Part shown: piece after piece, positions 14,183-19,566 of the stretch | Layout: every line of letters starts with the position of its first letter | Position numbering within the stretch: position 1 is the first letter of the stretch | Assembly (NCBI GenBank): GCA_016297775.1 | Contig: JAEDGA010000017.1 | Span: 1-19,566, forward strand | DNA length: 19,566 nucleotides | Reading direction: 5' to 3' | Source of the DNA: Candidatus Methanomethylophilaceae archaeon | GTDB taxonomy: Archaea > Thermoplasmatota > Thermoplasmata > Methanomassiliicoccales > Methanomethylophilaceae | Translations under genes and position numbers: made by a program | The notes under the pieces: model-generated | Database searches by the model: none | What the model saw: the letters and a program-made list of their open reading frames with translations, nothing else | Told to the model about the DNA's origin: nothing

Positions 14183-14463
14183 TACCGTCCAGATGTGTGG
14201 AACTTCGTGCAATTCCGTGTTCGGGCATTATTGGATACCGTTGGATGCATTAAGGGAATGTATTAAATATTAGAATCGTCGAAAATCGGATACCGTCCTT
14301 TTTCGTCTGTTCTGATATTTAATTCAGTACCGTAACACGGGTAACAACTGGACTGTATTTCACCCGATTTTCTGGTAGAAAGATACATTTCGACAGGAAA
14401 TGGAGGTCATCAAAGGATGATTTTGGGACTAATCTTTACCATTATTGTCGGATATCCATCAAA
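14183..14463 (+). promoter_or_regulatory. Long region upstream of the mcr promoter with spaced repeats
   Basis: No conserved gene is seen. The 8-mer GATACCGT occurs three times, at 14181-14188, 14234-14241 and 14289-14296, spaced 53 and 55 bp, close to five helical turns. An inverted repeat GAAAATCGG (14281-14289) and CCGATTTTC (14364-14372) is 74 bp apart. TATA-like stretches occur at 14263-14272 (TTAAATATTA) and 14312-14322. A 22-codon frame with a strong ribosome binding site starts at 14417. The region looks like a regulatory upstream area of the mcr operon. Confidence 0.5.
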
Positions 14464-14485
14464 TCAGAGAGGTTTATATCTCTGA
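14417..14485 (+). CDS. Possible 22-residue hydrophobic peptide upstream of mcr
   Basis: An ATG at 14417 has a full GGAGGT Shine-Dalgarno site (14402-14407) at 9-nt spacing. It opens 22 codons, starting MILGLIFTIIVGYPSNQ and ending with TGA at 14483-14485. The first 13 residues are hydrophobic. The stop codon lies inside the inverted repeat around the mcr TATA box, so the peptide would be made only from a message starting further upstream, for example from TATA-like sequence at 14312-14322. It may be chance. The ribosome binding site is the main argument in favour. Confidence 0.3.
   Translation: MILGLIFTIIVGYPSNQRGLYL
14464..14485 (+). promoter_or_regulatory. mcr promoter: TATA box enclosed by a 7-bp inverted repeat
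   Basis: TCAGAGA (14464-14470) and TCTCTGA (14479-14485) are exact inverted repeats separated by 8 bp, and the spacer GGTTTATA forms the TATA element TTTATAT at 14473-14479. Transcription should start near 14500, so the repeat lies in DNA upstream of the start rather than in the message. This is the layout of an operator at which a bound dimer would block TBP/TFB. It precedes mcrB by 80-100 nt. Confidence 0.7.
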
Positions 14486-14500
14486 ATTGGAATAACCGAA

Positions 14501-14548
14501 ATGCAAGGGAAGGGCAGAAAAGCTCGACTTTTTTGCTTGATTATATGA
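14501..14548 (+). other. Possible leaderless 15-codon leader frame in the mcr message
   Basis: An ATG at 14501 falls at about the predicted transcription start (TATA 14473-14479) and opens 15 codons ending in TGA at 14546-14548. The encoded MQGKGRKARLFCLII is basic then hydrophobic. It ends 5 nt before the mcrB ribosome binding site. It could be a leader peptide or coincidence. Confidence 0.25.
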
Positions 14549-14564
14549 AAAACGGAGGTATGAA

Positions 14565-15899
14565 ATGCCAAAATACGAGGACGTAATTGACTTGTATGAC
14601 GACAGGGGAAAGCGCATCGCTAAGGACATTCCTCTTGAAGCCATCAGCCCGTTGCGCAACAGCGCGATTCAGAAGATCGCATCCTTGACCAAGAGGACTG
14701 TCGCAGTCAGCCTTGCCGGTATCGAGAACTCTCTCAAGACCGGAAAGATGGCCGGAGACAGCACCCAGATCAAGGGAAAGGAAATCGACATTCCGCTCGT
14801 TCAGAACGCAGACAAGATCGCAGCCAGGATCAAGGACATGGTCCAGGTCTACGAAGGCGATGACACCATCGTCGAGGTCAAGTCCGGCGGAAAGAACATC
14901 GTCGTTGTCGTTCCTACCCAGAGGCTCGCCGCAGGAGTCGAGTACACCACTGGATTCACCGTGACCGCAGCAGCAACCGTTCAGGCCATCATCGACGAGT
15001 TCAACGTCCCGATGTACAAGGCAAACATGGTCAAGGGAGCCGTATGGGGAAGATACCCCCAGACCGTTACCTTCACTGGTGCTAACGTCAAGTCCATCCT
15101 TGAGGTCCCCCAGAACAACGAGGGAGCAGGTTACGCACTCAGGAACATCATGGCAAACCACGTCGTCGCACTCGTCAACAGGAACGCAATGCAGGGAGTT
15201 GCACTTTCCGCAATCTTCGAGCAGCTCGGTTCCTTCGAGATGGGAGACGCAACCGGACCCTTCGAGAGGGGAGCACTGCTCGCACTCGCATACGAGGGAC
15301 TGAACGCCAACAACATGCTCTACTCCATCGTCAAGAAGAACGGTAAGACCGGAACCGTCGGTACCGTTATCGAGTCCCTTCTCGAGAGGGCAATCGAAGA
15401 TGGAGTCATCAGGGTGAAGGAGACCCTCCCCAGCGGATACAAGGTCTACACCACCGATGATATGCCCAAGTGGAACGCATACGCAGCAACCGGACAGGTC
15501 GCAGCAGTCATGGTCAACGTCGGAGCAGCAAGGGCAGCACAGGGAGTTCCCGCAACCATTCTGTACTACAACGATATCCTCGAGCACGAGACCGGTCTGC
15601 CTTCCGCAGATTACGGACGCTCCATGGGAGTTTGTGTCGGAATGTCGTTCTTCTCTCACTCCATCTACGGAGGAGGAGGACCTGGTCTGTTCCACGGAAA
15701 CCACGTCGTTACCAAGCACTCCAAGGGAGTCCTGATCCCCGCAGTCACCGCAGCAAACTGTCTTGACGGCGGAACCCAGACATTCTCCGCAGAGGCTACA
15801 TCCGGACTCTTCAAAGAGGTCTTCGGTGGAGTCGAGGAGTTCAGAACACCTATGCAGATCGTTGGCAAGGAGGCCAAGAAGATCGCGAAGAAGTTGTGA
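14565..15899 (+). CDS. mcrB: Methyl-coenzyme M reductase beta subunit (McrB)
   Basis: The 444-residue beta subunit of the alpha2-beta2-gamma2 complex that reduces methyl-CoM with CoB-SH to methane. The C-terminal F430 and coenzyme B contact region SFFSHSIYGGGGPG is at 361-374, then LFHGNHVVTKHSKG. S366, Y368 and H380 correspond, shifted by one, to the Methanothermobacter marburgensis beta residues S365, Y367 and H379. Length matches the family. The GGAGGT ribosome binding site at 14554-14559 is ideal. Codon use is strongly biased to a small set, as expected for one of the most abundant proteins. It is the first gene of mcrBDGA. Confidence 0.98.
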   Translation: MPKYEDVIDLYDDRGKRIAKDIPLEAISPLRNSAIQKIASLTKRTVAVSLAGIENSLKTGKMAGDSTQIKGKEIDIPLVQNADKIAARIKDMVQVYEGDDTIVEVKSGGKNIVVVVPTQRLAAGVEYTTGFTVTAAATVQAIIDEFNVPMYKANMVKGAVWGRYPQTVTFTGANVKSILEVPQNNEGAGYALRNIMANHVVALVNRNAMQGVALSAIFEQLGSFEMGDATGPFERGALLALAYEGLNANNMLYSIVKKNGKTGTVGTVIESLLERAIEDGVIRVKETLPSGYKVYTTDDMPKWNAYAATGQVAAVMVNVGAARAAQGVPATILYYNDILEHETGLPSADYGRSMGVCVGMSFFSHSIYGGGGPGLFHGNHVVTKHSKGVLIPAVTAANCLDGGTQTFSAEATSGLFKEVFGGVEEFRTPMQIVGKEAKKIAKKL

Positions 15900-15905
15900 T
15901 TTTGT

Positions 15906-16340
15906 ATGAAAGGTATTGACAGTAAGGAAGAATATACGGGACTCATGCTCCCGCAGGTGAGGATCACCACCGACCGTCTGCTCTCCGCAGCGACCACCGA
16001 GATGGTCCTCAACGCACTCGCACAGAATGAGACCATCCTTTCGCATGTAAGGAGATTCGATATCAAAGGCGAGAATCTTCCGAAAACGATCAACAACGGA
16101 CCTCACAGAGGTATCGAGAACAACCATTCCGAACGCAGGTTGATTAGATTCGGCAACTCGGAATTTGAGCTCACCAAGGCTGTCGGAGATTTCTTCCTGG
16201 AGCTTCTCGTCAAAGACGAGGAGGAGATGAATGCCGTTGTTGAGGAGATCAAGTCGGTATGTAACGAAGTGGTCCCCTTCGGATACACCCTTACTGTCGG
16301 AAGATACACGAAATACAGGAGCACAATCTCAGACTACTGA
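15906..16340 (+). CDS. mcrD: Methyl-coenzyme M reductase operon protein D (McrD)
   Basis: A 144-residue protein recognised as McrD by position between mcrB and mcrG, by length, and by LPQVRITTDRLLSAATTE, IKGENLPKTINNGPHRGI and the C-terminal PFGYTLTVGRYTKYR. McrD is not part of the mature enzyme. It binds Mcr in assembly or activation intermediates, possibly in cofactor F430 delivery. The gene starts 6 nt after mcrB and ends 9 nt before mcrG. Its codon bias is weaker than that of mcrB, mcrG and mcrA, consistent with a lower expression level. Family assignment is by recognition. Confidence 0.94.
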   Translation: MKGIDSKEEYTGLMLPQVRITTDRLLSAATTEMVLNALAQNETILSHVRRFDIKGENLPKTINNGPHRGIENNHSERRLIRFGNSEFELTKAVGDFFLELLVKDEEEMNAVVEEIKSVCNEVVPFGYTLTVGRYTKYRSTISDY

Positions 16341-16349
16341 GGTATTACT

Positions 16350-17129
16350 ATGGCATACAAGAGACAGTTCTACCCTGGAGAGTCCATCCCCGCCAAGAAC
16401 AGGCGCAAGTACATGGACCCCAAAGTCAAGCTCAAGAAGCTCAGGACCGTTGCGATGGACGATGTCATCAGGATCATGGGACACCGCAACCCCGGAGAGG
16501 AATACAAATCGATCCACCCCCCAATCGAGGAGGGCAAGGAGCCCGACTGCCCCATCAGGCAGCTCGTTACCCCCATCGAGGGAGCAGCAAAGGGAGACCG
16601 TGTCAGGTACATCCAGTTCACTGACTCCGTCTACTTCGCACCCATCTCCCCCTACCAGAGGGCATGGATGTACCTGTCCAGGTACAGAGGACTTGATACC
16701 GGAACCCTTTCCGGACGTCAGATCATCGAGATGCGTGAGAGGAACCTCGAGGTTCTCGCAAAGGAGATGATCGAGAACGAGACCTTCGACCCCGCTCTTA
16801 CCGGAATCAGGGGAGCAACCGTTCACGGACACGCATGCCGTCTCGACGAGCACGGACTCATGTTCGACGGCTGGCAGAGGTACATCTGGGACGATGCAAA
16901 GGGAGAGGTCGTCTACGTCAAGGACCAGGTCGCACTGCCCCTCGACAAGAAGATCTCTGTCGGAAAGCCCGCATCTCTCAAGGAGTGCGCAAAGAGGACC
17001 ACCATCTTCACCGCATACCCCGGTGGAGTTGACATGAGGGACGACCCTGAGGTTACCATGTACGGACTCAGGATCCACAAGCTGAGGACACTCGCAGGAT
17101 TCCAGCCCTGGAAGGTCATCGGAGAGTGA
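16350..17129 (+). CDS. mcrG: Methyl-coenzyme M reductase gamma subunit (McrG)
   Basis: The 259-residue gamma subunit. It opens MAYKRQFYPGESIPAKNRRK and contains DDVIRIMGHRNPGEEYKSIHPP, both hallmark gamma-subunit segments, and the GATVHGHACRLDEHGLMFDG segment that lies near the F430 pocket. Length matches the family. A GAGGT sequence at 16339-16343, made partly by the mcrD stop, lies 6 nt before the ATG and can act as a ribosome binding site. The stop lies 5 nt before the mcrA ATG, and the mcrA ribosome binding site GGAG is inside the mcrG 3' end. Codon bias is strong. Confidence 0.97.
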   Translation: MAYKRQFYPGESIPAKNRRKYMDPKVKLKKLRTVAMDDVIRIMGHRNPGEEYKSIHPPIEEGKEPDCPIRQLVTPIEGAAKGDRVRYIQFTDSVYFAPISPYQRAWMYLSRYRGLDTGTLSGRQIIEMRERNLEVLAKEMIENETFDPALTGIRGATVHGHACRLDEHGLMFDGWQRYIWDDAKGEVVYVKDQVALPLDKKISVGKPASLKECAKRTTIFTAYPGGVDMRDDPEVTMYGLRIHKLRTLAGFQPWKVIGE

Positions 17130-17134
17130 TTTTA

Positions 17135-18799
17135 ATGGTTTCAAAGAAGAATGAGAAGCTCTTTATGGACGCAGTCCACAAGAAATTCAAAGAGGAGCCC
17201 ACCGAGCTCAACACACAGTACTACTGCTTCGGCGGCTGGAGACAGTCCAAGTCCAAGAGGGAGTTCGTTGAGTCCGCGAACAAGATCGCGGAGAAGCGTG
17301 GAATCCCCATGATGAACCAGGACATCGGAGTTCCCCTCGGACAGAGGTCCTGGATGCCCTACCAGCTGTCCCACACCGACATTTACGTAGAGGCAGACGA
17401 TCTGCACTGCATCAACAACCCTGCAATCCAGCAGGCATGGGATGACATCAGGAGGACCGTCCTCGTCGGTCTCGACTCCCCCCACCAGACCATCGAAAAG
17501 AGGCTTGGAAAGGAGGTTACCCCCGAGACCATCAACGAGTACCTCTTCGCAGTCAACCACACCATGCCCGGAGGAGCAGTCGTTCAGGAGCACATGGCTG
17601 AGATCAACCCTGCACTCGCAGCAGACTCTTACGTCAAGATCTTCTCCGGAGACGACGAGCTTATCGATGAGATCGACCCCAGGTTCGTTATCAACATCAA
17701 CAAGCTCTTCAACAAGGACCACGCAGAGCAGCTGAAGAAGGCAATCGGAAAGTCTGTCATGCAGGCAGTCCGTGTCCCCACCATCGTCGGACGTGCAATG
17801 GATGGAGGAACCGTCTCCAGGCACGCAGCCATGCAGATTTCGATGGCATTCATCACTTCCTACAGGCTCGCAGCAGGAGAGGCAGCAATCGCCGACTTCG
17901 CATACTCCGCAAAGCACCAGTGTATCAACATGGGAACCATGATGCCCGCAAGGCGTGCCAGGGGACCCAACGAGCCCGGAGGAATCCCCTTCGGATTCAT
18001 GGCTGATATCGCTCAGTCCGACCGTGTCCACCCCGAGGATCCCGGACGCGCAGCACTCGAGGCAGTCGCTCTCGGTGCAATCGTGTTCGACCAGGTCTAC
18101 CTCGGAGGATACATGTCCGGAGGAGTCGGATTCACCCAGTACGCATCCGCAGCATACACCGACAACATCCTTGAGGATTACACCTACTACGCAATCGACT
18201 ACATCAAGGACAAGTACGGTGGTCTCTGCAAGCTCGACCCCAACAACTTCGACGAACTCATCAAGCTCGGAGACAACATCAACTCCTACGCACTTGAGCA
18301 GTACGAGAAGTTCCCCGCCGTCATGGAGACCCACTTCGGAGGATCCCAGAGGGCAACCGTTGCCGCAGCATCCACCGGTATGGCAGGATCCATGGCAACT
18401 GGAGTCGCAGACTGTGGAGTTAACCTCTGGTACCTCTCCATGCTTCAGCACAAGGAGAGGGCAGGAAGGCTCGGATTCTACGGATACGACCTTCAGGACC
18501 AGTGCGGTTCCGCCAACTCGTTCTCCTACAGGTCCGATGAGGGTCTGCCCATGGAGATCAGGGGACCCAACTACCCCAACTACGCAATGAACGTCGGACA
18601 CCTGTCCGGTTACACCGGTATCCCCAAGGCAGCACACGTTGCCCGCGGAGATGCATGGACTGCTAACCCGTTCATCCGTGTTGCATTCGCTGATCCCAGC
18701 CTCGTCTTCGACTTCGCCAACGTCACCAAGGAAGTCGGACGTGGAGGACTCCGCGAGTTCGTCCCCGCCGGTGAGCGTTCCGCCGTCATTAAGGTGTAA
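17135..18799 (+). CDS. mcrA: Methyl-coenzyme M reductase alpha subunit (McrA)
   Basis: The 554-residue catalytic subunit. Q151 in AVVQEHM is the axial ligand of the F430 nickel. H261 (SAKHQ) is the expected N-methylhistidine site, the Arg pair in PARRARG (271-277) includes the methylarginine site, and Q405 (GGSQRAT) the methylglutamine site. In FYGYDLQDQCG, G450 is the thioglycine site, D455 the didehydroaspartate site and C457 the S-methylcysteine site; all residues are present, but whether they are modified cannot be read from DNA. The primer-site motif GGVGFTQYASAAYTDNILED is conserved. I chose ATG 17135, with GGAG at 17121-17124, over a GTG at 17126 that would overlap mcrG. The nearby ycaO would supply the thioglycine. 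Confidence 0.98.
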   Translation: MVSKKNEKLFMDAVHKKFKEEPTELNTQYYCFGGWRQSKSKREFVESANKIAEKRGIPMMNQDIGVPLGQRSWMPYQLSHTDIYVEADDLHCINNPAIQQAWDDIRRTVLVGLDSPHQTIEKRLGKEVTPETINEYLFAVNHTMPGGAVVQEHMAEINPALAADSYVKIFSGDDELIDEIDPRFVININKLFNKDHAEQLKKAIGKSVMQAVRVPTIVGRAMDGGTVSRHAAMQISMAFITSYRLAAGEAAIADFAYSAKHQCINMGTMMPARRARGPNEPGGIPFGFMADIAQSDRVHPEDPGRAALEAVALGAIVFDQVYLGGYMSGGVGFTQYASAAYTDNILEDYTYYAIDYIKDKYGGLCKLDPNNFDELIKLGDNINSYALEQYEKFPAVMETHFGGSQRATVAAASTGMAGSMATGVADCGVNLWYLSMLQHKERAGRLGFYGYDLQDQCGSANSFSYRSDEGLPMEIRGPNYPNYAMNVGHLSGYTGIPKAAHVARGDAWTANPFIRVAFADPSLVFDFANVTKEVGRGGLREFVPAGERSAVIKV

Positions 18800-18804
18800 G
18801 CACT

Positions 18805-19071
18805 ATGCAAGTTGACGACATCGTAAAGTACCTCCCCACTTCAACGGTAGGGAAGATCACGGGTTTCCGCGAGCAGGACGGAAGGAATTGGGCCAGACTC
18901 GATTTCACCGGTCTGTGGTATGACGTCAGTCTTCTGACGCCTTGCGACGCCAGTGAATACAAGACGGTGTCCGTCAAATATCGTGAGGTCAAGTCCGTCG
19001 ACCTGCAGTCCGCCATCGACTCTATGAAGAAGGAGGACGTGGACATCGGCGGATTCTCCCCCACTGCATGA
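18805..19071 (+). CDS. DUF2098-like small protein, last gene of the mcr unit
   Basis: An 88-residue acidic protein starting 5 nt after the mcrA stop, so almost certainly on the mcr message. The pattern VDDIVKYLPTSTVGKITGFR, then WARLDFTGLWYDVSLLTP, resembles the DUF2098 family of methanogens: a small beta-barrel-like fold with TGTVGK and TGLYY-type motifs. Function is unknown. There are no catalytic signatures, and a single cysteine is present in LTPCDAS. Its codon use is less biased than that of mcrA. Position suggests a role in Mcr assembly or maintenance, which is inference. Confidence 0.8.
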   Translation: MQVDDIVKYLPTSTVGKITGFREQDGRNWARLDFTGLWYDVSLLTPCDASEYKTVSVKYREVKSVDLQSAIDSMKKEDVDIGGFSPTA

Positions 19072-19077
19072 CGCAAC

Positions 19078-19120
19078 ATCAAAACCTTTTCCCCCAACTT
19101 TCTTTTTTTTTGTTTTTTAG
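19078..19120 (+). terminator. Oligo-T terminator of the mcr unit
   Basis: Successive T-rich tracts, CCTTTTCCCCC then TTTCTTTTTTTTTG and TTTTTTAG (19084-19120), follow the DUF2098 stop directly. This is a strong archaeal transcription-stop signal on the plus strand. Confidence 0.75.
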
Positions 19121-19225
19121 ACGGATTGCGCGATATATCCACTACTGTGCGACCGACTATCATACGGAGGTACTTTGTGAGAACTTGCGATATGGCAGAT
19201 AATTCGTCCCGACCCATCGTGATGG

Positions 19226-19240
19226 TGATTTATACTTGTG
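19226..19240 (+). promoter_or_regulatory. Promoter of the MazF/PemK-like gene
   Basis: TGATTTATACTTGTG contains a TTTATACTT TATA box at 19229-19237, 23-31 nt before the ATG at 19260, consistent with a leaderless transcript. The rest of the 19121-19259 gap shows no gene. Confidence 0.5.
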
Positions 19241-19259
19241 AGCAGTAATATCGCAAGAT

Positions 19260-19566
19260 ATGCCGGACTACATGAATCAGTACAAGAGGAGTCAGAGGTC
19301 TCCGAGGAAGGATACCGGATCCACGCCCTGCAGGGGAGATGTATGGTGGGCAACCAACATCGACGGTGTCAAAGACAGACCTGTGGTTGTACTGTCCTTC
19401 TCAGACGGCATCGTGACATGCCGCAAATGTACCAGCAAGGACGGTTCCGTACGCGACGTGATCGAGGATTATTACGCGGCCGGATTGGAGACCGCCACGT
19501 ATCTGTCAAGGGAAATCATTCGTTTAGATAGGTGCAGACTGGCCAGGAGACTGGGAAGGCTCAGCC
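19260..19566 (+). CDS. MazF/PemK-like protein, 3' end outside the window
   Basis: A reading frame of at least 102 codons starting MPDYMNQYKRSQRSPRKD and open to the window edge. The segment PCRGDVWWATNIDG, then KDRPVVVLSFSDGIVTCRKCTSK, matches the start of the MazF/PemK barrel (RGDIWWV, then RPVVVLS), a family of sequence-specific endoribonucleases and related nucleic-acid-binding proteins. The remainder, DVIEDYYAAGLETATYLSRE, also fits the family. No antitoxin gene lies immediately upstream, so it may be a solitary member or have its partner downstream. The gene is truncated by the window, not by mutation. Confidence 0.7.
   Translation, partial: MPDYMNQYKRSQRSPRKDTGSTPCRGDVWWATNIDGVKDRPVVVLSFSDGIVTCRKCTSKDGSVRDVIEDYYAAGLETATYLSREIIRLDRCRLARRLGRLS

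Noticed and set aside
14183..14564. CRISPR array or insertion sequence in the mcr upstream gap
   Set aside because: The repeats are only 8-9 bp with unlike flanks, there are no spacers of constant size bounded by long repeats, and no transposase is present.
17126..17134. GTG start for mcrA at 17126
   Set aside because: It would overlap mcrG and add Met-Ile-Leu before the normal McrA start. The ATG at 17135 has the better spaced GGAG site.
14541..18637. Long minus-strand frames opposite mcrB, mcrG and mcrA
   Set aside because: All are complements of highly biased mcr codons. Products are Cys/Val/Asp-rich and unlike real proteins.
19238..19531. 97-codon plus-strand frame starting at 19238
   Set aside because: It is out of frame with the MazF/PemK-like gene. 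Its product is Arg/Gln/Cys-rich without family features, and the competing frame at 19260 has a clear family motif and TATA spacing.

Overview
The window looks like chromosomal DNA of a methyl-reducing methanogenic archaeon of the Methanomassiliicoccales type (Thermoplasmata lineage). The evidence is a methyl-coenzyme M reductase operon in the order mcrB-mcrD-mcrG-mcrA without mcrC, a RamA-type activase for methylamine corrinoid proteins, archaeal eL37, eL41 and LSm genes, archaeal TATA boxes, GGAGG-type ribosome binding sites, and a tRNA-Trp whose intron carries a C/D-box guide RNA. None of the 21 complete genes ends in TAG (16 TGA, 5 TAA), as expected if amber is reserved for pyrrolysine. 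The species-level assignment is inference.

Left part (1-6737, minus strand). Bases 1-280 hold no gene, but contain a short direct repeat, a GC-rich hairpin island and a hairpin downstream of purF. Reading leftward from 6737 there is one tightly packed run: an ArsA/Get3-like ATPase, a small charged helical protein, an AMMECR1 protein, dihydroorotase (pyrC) and a YkgJ-like cysteine-cluster protein. A new promoter at about 2145 then drives LSm, eL37 and purF.

Middle part (6831-9771, plus strand). A degenerate Fic-fold protein with a C-terminal winged helix overlaps a low-molecular-weight protein tyrosine phosphatase. A six-helix membrane protein follows. Next comes a compact stable-RNA and ribosomal unit: tRNA-Arg(UCU), a 35-residue eL41 gene, and tRNA-Trp(CCA) with a 97-nt intron. 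The intron carries a C/D RNA whose two 12-nt guides point at positions C34 and C39 of its own precursor.

Right part (9971-19071, plus strand). This is a methanogenesis island: ramA, a DUF169 cysteine protein, an Lrp/AsnC regulator coupled to a YcaO thioamidation enzyme, then mcrBDGA and a DUF2098 protein. YcaO is known to make the thioglycine of McrA, and here it lies directly upstream of its presumed substrate operon. RamA activates the corrinoid proteins that deliver methyl groups to coenzyme M, and Mcr releases methane. The ramA and mcr promoters carry inverted repeats overlapping or flanking the TATA box, which suggests specific transcription control. The right edge holds the start of a MazF/PemK-like gene.
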